Notes: a model not told the origin generated them from the letters alone. 64,000 nucleotides of DNA from Chitinophagaceae bacterium (GCA_018335935.1 JAGXRG010000057.1:186001-250000); one strand, 5' to 3'. Positions 25,119 to 34,679 are shown, numbered from the stretch's first letter. Translations and numbers: made by a program.

Positions 25119-26297
25119 ATGCAAGAAGCTTATATAGTTGCAGGATATAGAACAGCGGTTACTAAAAGTAAAAAAGGAGGATTTCGTTTTTACCGACCCG
25201 ATGATTTAGCTGTTGAAGTAATAAAAGGTTTAACAGCAACCATTCCACAATTAGATACCAAAAGAATTGATGATGTTATTGTAGGGAATGCTGTGCCAGA
25301 AGCAGAACAAGGTTTACAATTTGGTAGAATCATTGCAGCAAAAGCCTTAGGTATTGATGTTGCAGGAATTACCATTAATAGATATTGTGCAAGTGGATTA
25401 GAAAGTATTGCTATGGCAACTGCTAAAATCAGAACAGGCATGGCAGAATGTATTATTGCTGGTGGTACAGAAAGCATGAGTTTAGTACCAACTGCAGGAT
25501 GGAAAACAGTGCCTTCATTCAATATTGCAAAAGATGAACCCGATTATTATTTAAGCATGGGCTTAACTGCAGAGGCTGTAGCCAATGAATTTAAAGTTTC
25601 AAGAGAATCTCAAGATGAGTTTGCTTACCATTCTCATGCAAAAGCAAAAAAAGCCATTGAAAATGGATATTTTAAGCCAGGCATTTTGCCCATCAATGTT
25701 GAAGAAACTTATATCAATGAAAAAGGGAAAAAAGCTGTAAAAAATTATATAGTTGATACTGATGATGGAGTAAGAGCAGATACTACTATTGAAGCTTTGG
25801 CAAAACTTAAACCTGTATTTTCTTTAGGAGGAAGTGTAACTGCAGGCAATAGCTCTCAAACCAGTGATGGTGCAGCTTTTGTTATTGTAATGAGCGAAAA
25901 AATGGTGAATGAATTAGGTTTAAAACCCATTGGAAGATTAGTGAATTGTGCAGTTGCTGGTGTTCACCCAAGAATTATGGGTATTGGTCCTGTTGCAGCA
26001 ATACCAAAGGTTTTACAACAAGCATCAATGAAATTAAATGATATAGATTTAATTGAACTAAATGAAGCCTTTGCCTCTCAAGCATTAGCTGTAATTAACG
26101 AATTAGGTTTAAATAAAGACATTGTAAATATTAATGGTGGTGCCATTGCTTTAGGTCATCCTTTAGGCTGCACAGGTTGTAAGCTTAGTATTCAATTATT
26201 AAACGATATGAAACGTTTAAATAAAAAATATGGAATTGTTTCTGCTTGTGTTGGTGGTGGACAAGGCATAGCAGGAATCATAGAAAATATTGCTTAA
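25119..26297 (+). CDS. Acetyl-CoA C-acyltransferase (thiolase)
   Basis: This 392-residue thiolase has the nucleophilic Cys in NRYCASGLESIAMA (about residue 90), GGTESMS, NEAFASQALAV, the catalytic His in GGAIALGHPLGCTG (about 350) and the second Cys in SACVGGGQG (about 380). It either cleaves 3-ketoacyl-CoA in beta-oxidation (FadA) or condenses acetyl-CoA. No fadB or other beta-oxidation gene is adjacent, so the direction is open. It has its own promoter and terminator, so it is a single-gene unit. Confidence 0.93.
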   Translation: MQEAYIVAGYRTAVTKSKKGGFRFYRPDDLAVEVIKGLTATIPQLDTKRIDDVIVGNAVPEAEQGLQFGRIIAAKALGIDVAGITINRYCASGLESIAMATAKIRTGMAECIIAGGTESMSLVPTAGWKTVPSFNIAKDEPDYYLSMGLTAEAVANEFKVSRESQDEFAYHSHAKAKKAIENGYFKPGILPINVEETYINEKGKKAVKNYIVDTDDGVRADTTIEALAKLKPVFSLGGSVTAGNSSQTSDGAAFVIVMSEKMVNELGLKPIGRLVNCAVAGVHPRIMGIGPVAAIPKVLQQASMKLNDIDLIELNEAFASQALAVINELGLNKDIVNINGGAIALGHPLGCTGCKLSIQLLNDMKRLNKKYGIVSACVGGGQGIAGIIENIA

Positions 26298-26318
26298 CAT
26301 TAAAAAGTTCTAATATTT

Positions 26319-26345
26319 AAAATCCTTCAACAGAAGGATTTTTTT
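26319..26345 (+). terminator. Rho-independent terminator after the thiolase gene
   Basis: AAAATCCTTC (26319-26328) pairs perfectly with GAAGGATTTT (26333-26342) around an ACA-type tetraloop, followed by more T residues. Confidence 0.87.
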
Positions 26346-26428
26346 ATGCTTCAAATTATTTAATTAATTTCAACCATTAAACTCAACCAGATTATTTTGG
26401 TCTACCTCAAAACTAACAACTCTTTACA

Positions 26429-28096
26429 ATGGATAGGAGAGCATTTTTAACAGTAGCAAAAAAAATTCCAGCAACAAAAACTCCTGAAAATCCAGCTTAC
26501 AGAACCAATACAGGACTAAACTTATACACAGGCCCATGGACCGAAAATGAAGTCATTCATCTTCTTAAAAGAACCATGTTTGGTGCAAAAAAATCTGATA
26601 TTGATTATTTTAAAAATAAAAGCATGAGTGCTGCAGTTGATGAATTAATTAATCCAATTGCAGCATTACCAGACCCACCTATAAAAGATTATAATACCAC
26701 TGGTGCAGCTGTGCCAGACGATAATATTGCTTTAGGACAAACCTGGGTAACAGATATAAATAATGATGGAACAATAGCTAGCAGGCGAAGAGCTGCTTTT
26801 AAAAAATGGTGGATGGGTGTAATGCTAAATCAAGATAGAAGTATCAGGGAAAAAATGACAATGTTTTGGCATAATCATTTTGCTACAGAATCGAGCGATG
26901 TAGGTAATGCTCAGTATGTATATAAGCACCACAATTATTTAAGAACAAATGCACTGGGAAATTTTAAATCAATGGTTCGAAACATTACCCTAGATCCGGC
27001 CATGTTGGTGTATTTGAATGGACAATTAAACACAGTTACTGCACCAGATGAAAATTATGCTCGTGAAATTCAAGAGTTATTTTGCATAGGAAAAGAAGGA
27101 GGAGCTCCATTTACTGAGAATGATGTTAAGGCAGCCGCAAAAGTGTTAACAGGCTGGAGAAATAATGCCACAACCCTCTCTTCGTATTTTACTTCAAGCA
27201 GACACGATAGCAGCAATAAAACATTTTCTTCTTTTTATAATAATACTGTAATACAAGGCAGAACCGGTGCAACAGCAGGCGACTTGGAGTTAGATGATTT
27301 GTTGAATATGATTTTTGCTACTCAAGAAACAGCAGAACATATTTGTAGAAAAATTTATCGATGGTTTGTTTATTATGATATTGATACTACTACAGAAACC
27401 AATGTTATTGTTCCATTAGCCGCAATTTTTAGAAGTAATAACTATAATATTAAACCCGTACTTGAAACCCTATTCAAAAGCGAACACTTTTTTGATGTTT
27501 TAAATCAAGGCTGTTACATCAAAAGTCCTATTGATTTGGTAGTGGGCATGTGTAGAGAATTGAATGTAGTTTTTCCGGATAATTCAGATTATGTATCAAA
27601 TTATGGTCATTGGAATTGGATTGTTAATTATGCAGCATTAATGAATCAAAATATTGCAGATCCACCAGATGTAGCAGGGTGGAAAGCCTATTACCAAGTG
27701 CCACAGTTTTATGAAATTTGGATTAATAGCGATACGCTTCCTAAACGTAATCAGTTTACAGATACTATGATGTTGACGGGATACACCTTCAATTCTAAAA
27801 AAATTATAGTTGATGGTGCTGAGTTTGCAAAAACATTATCTAATGCGGCAAATCCTAATACTTTAATTGACGATTTAATTAAGTATTTATTTCGAATGGA
27901 TTTAACAACAGCCAGTAAAAATCAGATTAAAAAAGATATTTTATTGGCTGGCCAATCACAAGATTATTATTGGACTGATGTTTGGAATCAATTTATTACC
28001 AATCCATCTAATATACCGAATGCTACATTAGCAAAAAACAGAGTGAGGGATTTAATTAAATATTTAATGAACCTAGCCGAATATCAATTAGCTTAA
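26429..28096 (+). CDS. DUF1800 domain protein
   Basis: This 555-residue protein carries a DUF1800 domain, with EVIHLLKRTMFGAKKSDI, MTMFWHNHFATE, NYAREIQELFCIGK and PPDVAGWKAYYQVP. The family is of unknown function and is almost always encoded next to a DUF1501 protein, as here (10-bp gap). The N-terminus has a DRRAFLTV sequence resembling a twin-arginine motif, but no hydrophobic core follows, so export by that route is doubtful. The pair is thought to act outside the cytoplasm. Confidence 0.9.
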   Translation: MDRRAFLTVAKKIPATKTPENPAYRTNTGLNLYTGPWTENEVIHLLKRTMFGAKKSDIDYFKNKSMSAAVDELINPIAALPDPPIKDYNTTGAAVPDDNIALGQTWVTDINNDGTIASRRRAAFKKWWMGVMLNQDRSIREKMTMFWHNHFATESSDVGNAQYVYKHHNYLRTNALGNFKSMVRNITLDPAMLVYLNGQLNTVTAPDENYAREIQELFCIGKEGGAPFTENDVKAAAKVLTGWRNNATTLSSYFTSSRHDSSNKTFSSFYNNTVIQGRTGATAGDLELDDLLNMIFATQETAEHICRKIYRWFVYYDIDTTTETNVIVPLAAIFRSNNYNIKPVLETLFKSEHFFDVLNQGCYIKSPIDLVVGMCRELNVVFPDNSDYVSNYGHWNWIVNYAALMNQNIADPPDVAGWKAYYQVPQFYEIWINSDTLPKRNQFTDTMMLTGYTFNSKKIIVDGAEFAKTLSNAANPNTLIDDLIKYLFRMDLTTASKNQIKKDILLAGQSQDYYWTDVWNQFITNPSNIPNATLAKNRVRDLIKYLMNLAEYQLA

Positions 28097-28106
28097 AAAA
28101 CATTAC

Positions 28107-29687
28107 ATGAAAAGAAGAGATTTTTTAAGACAAACATTGCCAGCAAGTGTTATACTTCCAGGCTTATTTAATGGCTTTTCATTAAATGCATTAACAGATC
28201 AATCGTTGTTGTATAAAGCACTCATGTTACCAACTACAGCAACAGATAATGTTTTAGTGTTAATACAACTTAATGGAGGAAATGATGGACTTAACACAAT
28301 TATTCCTTTAGAATATTATAGCAATTATTTTAATGCTCGCAGTAATGTTGCCATTCCAGAAAACAAGGTTTTAAGTTTAACCGGAACAAACAAAATTGGG
28401 TTACATCCAGCTATGACAGGTGTGCAAAGCATGTTTAATGATGGAAAAGTTTCTATTATACAATCTGCCGGTTATCCTTCACCTAACTTTTCACACTTTA
28501 GAGCTACTGATATTTGGATGAGTGGAAGCGATAGCAACCAATTTTTGCAAAGTGGCTGGATGGGTAGATACTTAAATTATGAGTATCCTAATTTTCCAAA
28601 TGGTTATCCAAATACAACCATGACAGATCCTTTGGCCATTCAAATTGGTTCTGTTACTTCTTTTACTTTACAAGGACCCTCTGTGAGCATGGGTATGAGT
28701 ATTAGTAATCCTACAAGTTTTTATAATTTATTAAATGGAGTACAAGACCCTGCACCTAATACACCTGCAGGAAAAGAACTCACCTATATCAGAACAGTAT
28801 CACAACAAACACAGCAATATGCACAAGTAGTTAAAGATGCCGCTGCAAAAGTTACGGTACAATCAAGTTATCCATCTAATAATAGTTTAGCAGATCAATT
28901 AAAAATTGTTGCCAGATTAATAAAAGGGGGATTAAAAACAAGAGTCTATATGGTTAGCATGGGTGGGTTTGATACACATGCCTCCCAAGTAGTATCAACA
29001 GATACAACAATTGGCACACACGCAACATTACTACAACGTGTAAGCGACGCTGTAAAAGCTTTTCAAGACGATTTAAAATTTTTAAGTGTAGAAGACAGAG
29101 TTCTTGGAATGACTTTCTCAGAGTTTGGAAGAAGAATAAAAAGTAATGGTAGTACAGGTACAGATCATGGTTCTGCAGCTCCAATGTTTGTTTTTGGTAA
29201 AAAAGTAGTACCAGGAATTATTGGTGTTACACCTACAATATCGGCATCGGTAAGTGTGAATGAAAACATTCCATATCAATACGACTTTAGAAGTGTTTAT
29301 GCCAGCATTTTAGAACATTGGTTATGTGTAGATAATACTGCTTTACAAACGGTATTACTTAAAAACTATCAATCATTACCAATTATACATTCATCAGCTT
29401 GTAAACCTAGTAATCCAAATAACTCTGGCAATAATCTTATTACAAATTATCCTAATCCATTTACCTCAAAAACTACCATCTCTTTTTATTCAGAAGGAGG
29501 CTATACTTTGGTACAAATTATTGACCCTCTAGGCAGAGTAATTAAGCACGTTATTGATCAAAACTATACAGCAGCAGGAACTTACACAGCCCAGTTTGAT
29601 AGTGAAAGTTTACCAACCGGAGTTTATTATGCCAGATTACAAAACAATGCCATACAACAAGTATTGCCAATGTTAAAAGTTAGATAG
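28107..29687 (+). CDS. DUF1501 protein with T9SS type A sorting domain
   Basis: This 526-residue protein begins with KRRDFLRQTLPASVILPGLF, a twin-arginine signal. The DUF1501 domain follows, with VLIQLNGGNDGLNTIIPL, SPNFSHFRATDIWMSG, GGFDTHASQV, TFSEFGRRIKSNGSTGTDHGSAAPMFVFG. The DHG segment and the flanking His/Asp residues resemble the metal site of the alkaline phosphatase/sulfatase superfamily. From about residue 445 a T9SS type A C-terminal sorting domain (NYPNPFTSKTTISF to LPTGVYYARL) predicts secretion by the type IX system. It is coupled to the DUF1800 gene. Confidence 0.9.
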   Translation: MKRRDFLRQTLPASVILPGLFNGFSLNALTDQSLLYKALMLPTTATDNVLVLIQLNGGNDGLNTIIPLEYYSNYFNARSNVAIPENKVLSLTGTNKIGLHPAMTGVQSMFNDGKVSIIQSAGYPSPNFSHFRATDIWMSGSDSNQFLQSGWMGRYLNYEYPNFPNGYPNTTMTDPLAIQIGSVTSFTLQGPSVSMGMSISNPTSFYNLLNGVQDPAPNTPAGKELTYIRTVSQQTQQYAQVVKDAAAKVTVQSSYPSNNSLADQLKIVARLIKGGLKTRVYMVSMGGFDTHASQVVSTDTTIGTHATLLQRVSDAVKAFQDDLKFLSVEDRVLGMTFSEFGRRIKSNGSTGTDHGSAAPMFVFGKKVVPGIIGVTPTISASVSVNENIPYQYDFRSVYASILEHWLCVDNTALQTVLLKNYQSLPIIHSSACKPSNPNNSGNNLITNYPNPFTSKTTISFYSEGGYTLVQIIDPLGRVIKHVIDQNYTAAGTYTAQFDSESLPTGVYYARLQNNAIQQVLPMLKVR

Positions 29688-29728
29688 TTAAATAACTTGA
29701 TCAATAAAAAAAACCCAAGACACAATAC

Positions 29729-29736
29729 TACATTTG
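29729..29736 (+). promoter_or_regulatory. -7 box of rlmD
   Basis: TACATTTG fits TAnnTTTG and ends 4 bases before the GTG start of rlmD, which suggests a leaderless transcript. Confidence 0.55.
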
Positions 29737-29740
29737 CAAG

Positions 29741-31165
29741 GTGAGAAAAAAGAAACCTGCAATTATTTTAAAAGATGTTTTAGTAAACGATTATGCTGCA
29801 GAAGGCAAAAGCATTGCTAGAATTGAAGGTAAAGTAATATTTATTGAAAAATCTGTTCCAGGAGATATTGTTGATGTTAAGTTAACCAAGAATAAAAAAG
29901 ATTGGGCCGAAGGATATCCATTAGAATTTAAAAAATATTCTAACGATAGAGTTGAACCATTTTGTGAACATTTTGGGGTTTGTGGAGGTTGTATTTGGCA
30001 AATGCTTCCATATCAAAAACAATTATTGTATAAACATCAACAAGTAACCGATAACTTGCAAAGAATAGCCAAAGTTCCTTTGCCTGAAATTCTACCCATT
30101 AAAGGAGCTACAATAACAACAAATTATAGAAATAAATTAGAGTTTACTTTCTCAACAAAAAAATTCATTCCTTTTGAAGAAATGAGAAACATGGATAAAA
30201 GTGAAATGCCTGAAATAAAAGGTGCAGCTGGTTTTCATGCAAGAGGATTTTTTGATAAAGTTGTTGAAATTGAAACCTGTCATTTACAAGCAGAGCCTAC
30301 CAACAAAATAAGAAACGCAGTAAAAAAATTTTTGATTGAAAATGATTTTAGTTTTTATGATATCAGAAATCATGTAGGTTTTATGCGTAACATGATGGTG
30401 CGTTTAGCTACTACAGGAGAGCTAATGGTTAATGTGGTTGTTGGAGAAAATAATCCTGAAAAGATTGAACAACTCATGCAATTTATGGTTGCATCATTTC
30501 CTGAAATTACAACATTGCTATATACTGTTAATTTAAAATTCAACGACAGTATTTTCGATCAAAATCCTATTGTTTACAAAGGCAAAGGATATATTATTGA
30601 ACAACTAGAAAACTATCAATTTAAAATTAGTCCAAAATCATTTTTTCAAACCAATACAAAACAAGCAGAAACACTGTATTCTATTACAAGAGATTTTGCT
30701 GAACTCAATGGCTCTCAAATTGTATATGATTTATATGGCGGCACAGGAAGTATTGGTATTTTTGTAAGTAATAAAGCCAAAAAAATAATTGGCGTTGAAT
30801 TAATAAAAGAAGCTGTTGATGATGCAAGAGAAAATGCAACATTAAATAAGATTAGTAATGCAGAATTTTTTGTAGGAGATGTAATTGATATTTGTACAGA
30901 TGATTTTTTTACAAAGCATGGAAGACCCGATGTAATTATTACAGATCCTCCACGTGCTGGTATGCATGAAAAATTAGTTAGAAAATTGCTAGACATTGAA
31001 GCACCTTTAATTGTGTATGTTAGTTGTAATCCAGCTACACAAGCAAGAGATATTGCATGGTTAGACGAAAAGTATGAAGTAACAAAAGTGCAACCTGTAG
31101 ATATGTTTCCTCATACACATCATATAGAAAATGTAGTTCAATTGAAGTTAAAAACTAGTGGCTAG
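29741..31165 (+). CDS. rlmD: 23S rRNA (uracil-5-)-methyltransferase RlmD/RumA-type
   Basis: This 474-residue protein has an N-terminal TRAM domain (about residues 5-60). The Fe-S ligand segment CEHFGVCGGCIWQ is near residue 75, with the fourth Cys at IETCHL near 180. The SAM-dependent methyltransferase domain has YDLYGGTGSIGIF, DPPRAGM and the catalytic SCNPATQARDI (about 430). It matches the TrmA/RlmD/RlmC family, which methylates uracil C5 in rRNA or tRNA. The four-Cys cluster argues for RlmD-like rather than TrmA, but the exact target base is inferred. The start is GTG. Confidence 0.88.
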   Translation: MRKKKPAIILKDVLVNDYAAEGKSIARIEGKVIFIEKSVPGDIVDVKLTKNKKDWAEGYPLEFKKYSNDRVEPFCEHFGVCGGCIWQMLPYQKQLLYKHQQVTDNLQRIAKVPLPEILPIKGATITTNYRNKLEFTFSTKKFIPFEEMRNMDKSEMPEIKGAAGFHARGFFDKVVEIETCHLQAEPTNKIRNAVKKFLIENDFSFYDIRNHVGFMRNMMVRLATTGELMVNVVVGENNPEKIEQLMQFMVASFPEITTLLYTVNLKFNDSIFDQNPIVYKGKGYIIEQLENYQFKISPKSFFQTNTKQAETLYSITRDFAELNGSQIVYDLYGGTGSIGIFVSNKAKKIIGVELIKEAVDDARENATLNKISNAEFFVGDVIDICTDDFFTKHGRPDVIITDPPRAGMHEKLVRKLLDIEAPLIVYVSCNPATQARDIAWLDEKYEVTKVQPVDMFPHTHHIENVVQLKLKTSG

Positions 31166-31206
31166 TGGTATATGAAACTAAGTTCATAACTACTAACAAC
31201 TAGCCA
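31159..31206. repeat. Nested inverted repeat after rlmD
   Basis: TGGCTAGT (31159-31166) pairs with ACTAGCCA (31199-31206), and inside it TATGAA (31171-31176) pairs with TTCATA (31183-31188). It overlaps the rlmD stop and lacks a T tract in either direction, so it may be a weak terminator or an mRNA 3' stabiliser. Confidence 0.4.
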
Positions 31207-31223
31207 AAAATCACTAATATAAA

Positions 31224-31925
31224 ATGACAGAATTTAGACCCACAAGATTTGAAATTTTACCTACCGTAATTAAAAACCTTTTAATTATAAACGGACTTGT
31301 ATTTCTTGCTCAGAATACAGTAGGTGTTCAGTTTTTCGACTTGAATAAATGGTTTGCCCTTCATACATGGCAAAGCTCTTGGTTTAAACCCTGGCAACTA
31401 ATAACGCATATGTTTATGCATGGCGATTTTGGCCATTTATTATTTAATATGCTTGCCCTTTGGATGTTTGGAGCCATACTCGAAAACCTTTGGGGAATGA
31501 AGCGTTTTCTCATTTTCTATTTTGCTTGTGGCTTAGGTGCTGCATTAGCACATATGCTTTTTTTGTACAACGATTTACAACCCATTGCAAAAGCTTTATA
31601 CGAATTTCCAATTGAAGCACAACAACAATTAATTGATAACCCACTCTTTAAATTAAATGAACCCACATTTGGTGCAAGTGGTGCGGTATTTGGTTGTTTA
31701 GCTGCTTTTGGTTATTTGTTTCCTAACACGCTCATTTATGTTTATTTTCTTGTACCAATAAAAGCAAAATATTTTGTGATATTGTATGCTGGAATTGAAT
31801 TATGGATGGCTGTTCAAAATTCAGCAGGAGATGACGTTGCCCATATTGCACATTTAGGAGGTGCTGTTGTAGGGTTTTTATTGGTATATATTTGGAACAA
31901 AACCAACAAAGCAAAATTTTATTAA
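31224..31925 (+). CDS. Rhomboid-family intramembrane serine protease
   Basis: This 233-residue membrane protein has about six membrane segments. The catalytic Ser lies in FGASGAVFGCLAAFGYL (about residue 153) and the catalytic His in VAHIAHLGGAVVGFL (about 215). HMFMHGDFGHLLFNMLALW is the conserved rhomboid loop/TM2 motif. It cleaves membrane proteins within or near their membrane segments; the substrate is unknown. A second rhomboid-like gene follows after 5 bp and must be co-transcribed. Confidence 0.93.
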   Translation: MTEFRPTRFEILPTVIKNLLIINGLVFLAQNTVGVQFFDLNKWFALHTWQSSWFKPWQLITHMFMHGDFGHLLFNMLALWMFGAILENLWGMKRFLIFYFACGLGAALAHMLFLYNDLQPIAKALYEFPIEAQQQLIDNPLFKLNEPTFGASGAVFGCLAAFGYLFPNTLIYVYFLVPIKAKYFVILYAGIELWMAVQNSAGDDVAHIAHLGGAVVGFLLVYIWNKTNKAKFY

Positions 31926-31930
31926 AACCA

Positions 31931-32797
31931 ATGGGACAAAGAGATTATTTCGATAAGAAGCCAACATTAGGCCAAAACAATAATGCGTTAGTTTTTTTAT
32001 TTACTATAAACACTATTATTTTTTTAATTCTTATTTTTTTAAAACTTGTTGTTGATTTAGAATACAGACAAGAAGCCCAAGTAGTTTTTAATGATAATTT
32101 TTTATTTTGGTTTTCACTTTCTCCTGAACTAAAAACGCTTTTAGTAAAACCTTGGAGCATTATTGTATATTCATTTGCCAATGGAACTATTATAGAATTT
32201 ATTGCTAACATGCTTTGGCTTTGGGCTTTTGGTTATATTCTGCAAGATTTAGTTGGCAATAAAAAATTGGTGCCCGTTTATTTGTATGGAGGTTTTTTTG
32301 GAGGATTGTTTTTTATACTAGGTCATCTTATTTTTTCTTCATCACCAAATACTTTGTTTTTAGAAAGTAATACAGCCGTTTTAGCTGTTGCTATTGCTAC
32401 AACTACCCTATCTCCTAATTATAAAATATTTCAACAAATAGGTAATGGTATTTCTTTATGGGTTTTAACTGCAGTTTTTTTGTTGATAGATGTTGCTTAT
32501 TTATATAGTAATACTTGGCCAATTATAATATCGCATATCAGTGCTGCTTTGATAGGGTTTATCTATATTAAACAATTAAAATCTGGAAACGATTGGGGTG
32601 CTTGGATATATAAGTTGCTGTCAAATATTGAAAAAGTGTTTAACCCATCTCAAAAAAATAAATCATCTCAACAAAAACAAAAAATTAGTAACGATAATCA
32701 AGAAAAACTAGATGCCATTTTAGATAAGATTAACCAAAAAGGATATGATAGTTTAACTAAAGCAGATAAAGATTTTCTTGAAGAATACAGCAATTAA
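31931..32797 (+). CDS. Rhomboid-like protein, probably inactive (pseudoprotease)
   Basis: This 288-residue membrane protein shares the rhomboid layout. Where the active relative has GASGAVFG this one reads ESNTAVLA, so the catalytic Ser is replaced by Asn. The C-terminal His segment is kept (ISHISAALIGF). A cytosolic tail (about residues 240-288) ends with KLDAILDKINQKGYDSLTKADKDFLEEYS, a small helical domain common in Bacteroidota rhomboids. The ATG at 31931 is chosen over a TTG at 31892, which would overlap the upstream gene. It may regulate or present substrate to the upstream protease. Its stop overlaps the convergent barrel gene by 4 bp. Confidence 0.85.
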   Translation: MGQRDYFDKKPTLGQNNNALVFLFTINTIIFLILIFLKLVVDLEYRQEAQVVFNDNFLFWFSLSPELKTLLVKPWSIIVYSFANGTIIEFIANMLWLWAFGYILQDLVGNKKLVPVYLYGGFFGGLFFILGHLIFSSSPNTLFLESNTAVLAVAIATTTLSPNYKIFQQIGNGISLWVLTAVFLLIDVAYLYSNTWPIIISHISAALIGFIYIKQLKSGNDWGAWIYKLLSNIEKVFNPSQKNKSSQQKQKISNDNQEKLDAILDKINQKGYDSLTKADKDFLEEYSN

Positions 32798-34185
32798 TTT
32801 CTGTTGCCAAAAACAAAACTCTGACTACCCAATTGATTGAAACTAAATTCTAGCTTAAATACAAAGTCGTAGATTGTAACAATATCAATACCTATACCAT
32901 AAGAATACATTAGTTTATTACTCAATAGATCGTTGCCAGCAAAAGGATTATGGCTGTAACCAAAATCGGCAAAGAGTTTTCCATAAAATTTAAATGGTAT
33001 AGTACTGTAGGTTTTATTTTTAACAGGAAGTCTTAATGGGTAATCGAATAATTTAAACCCAAAAGAATTACTACTTAACACACCAACCATACCATCAACA
33101 ACATAATTTTCTAAACCTCGAACTTGTAAATCTCCATAGCCAAATAAATTTTGGTTGACATAGTAATTAGCAAAAGGAAACTTTAATGTTCCACTTAACC
33201 GAGTTCTTACAAAAGAATTTTTTGAAATGGGTCTTATCCAATTTGCAGAACCAGAAATTTGAGTATACCCATTTTCTCTTCCTACCCCTCTTTGATAAAT
33301 GCCCACACTTCCAATAAAACCTTTTGTAGGGTAAGCATTATAGTTGGTATTATAATATTGTAAAAGATATGCAAAGTCTATGTATTTAAAAGCTTTAGAT
33401 CCATTTCCATAATAATTAGGGTTTTTTAGTGCAACAGAATCACTAACAGACTCCCAAGTATAGCCCATTTTGAAAATGTGTTTAAACCTTTGATCGGGTC
33501 TGTGTGTAAAAGCAAACTCAACTCTGGTAAAAGATTTGGCAAAATCGTTTTCTAGTCGTAAGAACTCTTGTTTATTAGAATCACTAGTTAAATAGTTAAT
33601 CTCTTTTTGTCTAGATTGTGTAAAACCTATCGCAAAGCCATTAGTAAGTTTTTTGTTAGAAAAAGGATTTTCATATCGTAAAGTAACCTGACGATTGTAT
33701 CCTGAAATCAGCCAAATATTGAGCTTATCGTTTCTACCTGAAAGGTTGTTATGAAAAAATTTAATTCCATAATTAACCCTGCTTAAGTCTGCATTTTGAT
33801 TTACCCACCATTCGTTAAAATTTCGGTCTACCAATTTAAAATAAGGCAAAGGAAAAATATACCAACGTTCAGAAACAATTATTAAAACAACAATTTTATT
33901 GTCTTGTAAATTAGTGGCAGTTACACTTACATCAACAAAAAGTGTAGTGTTAAATACAAATGCTCGGCTTTGTTGAAGCTTTTCATCTAATTGACTAGAA
34001 TAAAGTGTATCTCCCTTTTTAAATAATAATTCTCTTAAGATAATGCCGTCACGGGTTTTTTTATTACCAGAAATAATAATATCGCTTACAATAACTGCCG
34101 TATCCTTTGGTGTTAGCTCATTGGTTTGAGCAAACAAAAACGAAGAAAAAATTAAACAACAACCAAACAATAACCGCTTCATCAA
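32794..34185 (-). CDS. BamA/TamA-family outer-membrane protein
   Basis: This 463-residue protein has a signal peptide (1-19). A POTRA-like segment follows (about residues 28-110, SDIIISGNKKTRDGIILRELLFKKGDTLYSS), then a beta-barrel with alternating strands and aromatic ends. The last residues, FKLEFSFNQLGSQSFVFGNRN, lack the usual terminal Phe, but the penultimate strand fits. With only one POTRA repeat it is shorter than BamA and resembles the TamA/surface-antigen branch. It probably helps insert or translocate outer-membrane proteins; the client is unknown. Confidence 0.85.
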   Translation of the reverse strand: MMKRLLFGCCLIFSSFLFAQTNELTPKDTAVIVSDIIISGNKKTRDGIILRELLFKKGDTLYSSQLDEKLQQSRAFVFNTTLFVDVSVTATNLQDNKIVVLIIVSERWYIFPLPYFKLVDRNFNEWWVNQNADLSRVNYGIKFFHNNLSGRNDKLNIWLISGYNRQVTLRYENPFSNKKLTNGFAIGFTQSRQKEINYLTSDSNKQEFLRLENDFAKSFTRVEFAFTHRPDQRFKHIFKMGYTWESVSDSVALKNPNYYGNGSKAFKYIDFAYLLQYYNTNYNAYPTKGFIGSVGIYQRGVGRENGYTQISGSANWIRPISKNSFVRTRLSGTLKFPFANYYVNQNLFGYGDLQVRGLENYVVDGMVGVLSSNSFGFKLFDYPLRLPVKNKTYSTIPFKFYGKLFADFGYSHNPFAGNDLLSNKLMYSYGIGIDIVTIYDFVFKLEFSFNQLGSQSFVFGNRN

Positions 34186-34292
34186 GTATTTTATAATAAG
34201 AATGGTAAAAATAATTGATTGTGTTAAAGTGTAGCATAAATATTACCTAAAACGATATAACTGCTTTCGAAACAAGAATAGCGTCAAAATTC

Positions 34293-34300
34293 TACCTTTG
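34293..34300 (+). promoter_or_regulatory. -7 box of gldC
   Basis: TACCTTTG fits TAnnTTTG. The start codon is 22 bp downstream. Confidence 0.5.
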
Positions 34301-34321
34301 CATAAAATAATTTATTAAATA

Positions 34322-34669
34322 ATGCACAACTCAACAATTAACATTAATGTTTTATTAGATAAAGATAAAGTTCCTCAACAAATCAACTGGAATGCAGCCG
34401 ATAGCACTGCAGACATGGATCAGAAAGCAAAAGCTATGATGTTGGCTTTTTGGGATGGTGCAGATAAATCTGCTTTAAGAATTGATTTATGGACCAAAGA
34501 CATGATGGTTGATGAAATGGCAGATTTTTATTATCAAACCCTAATGGGAATGGCCGATTCTTACGATAGAGCTACTCACAATCAAGAGCTTGTTTCAGAT
34601 TTGAAAAATTTTGCAAAAGAATTTTATAAAAAATTTAGAGATCAACAACAAAAAGAAAATAAACTTTAA
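34322..34669 (+). CDS. gldC: Gliding-motility protein GldC
   Basis: This 115-residue soluble protein matches GldC, with INVLLDKDKVPQQINWNAADS near the N-terminus and KAMMLAFWDGADKSALRIDLWTKDMMVDEMADFYYQT in the middle. GldC is one of the accessory Gld proteins of Bacteroidota gliding and the T9SS. Its molecular role is unclear and it is found also in non-gliding members. It precedes the YqeY gene by 10 bp, and the two with cvpA look like one transcript. Confidence 0.93.
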   Translation: MHNSTININVLLDKDKVPQQINWNAADSTADMDQKAKAMMLAFWDGADKSALRIDLWTKDMMVDEMADFYYQTLMGMADSYDRATHNQELVSDLKNFAKEFYKKFRDQQQKENKL

Positions 34670-34679
34670 AAAATTATAT

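Noticed and set aside
30949-30959. CACGTG core inside rlmD
   Set aside because: The flanks (TCCACGTGCTGG) do not match the parS palindrome GTTTCACGTGAAAC, and it lies in conserved coding sequence.
34611-34679. Longer N-terminus for the YqeY protein overlapping gldC
   Set aside because: The extension overlaps the gldC coding end, is low-complexity Lys/Asn, and the family starts at MSLEQTV.
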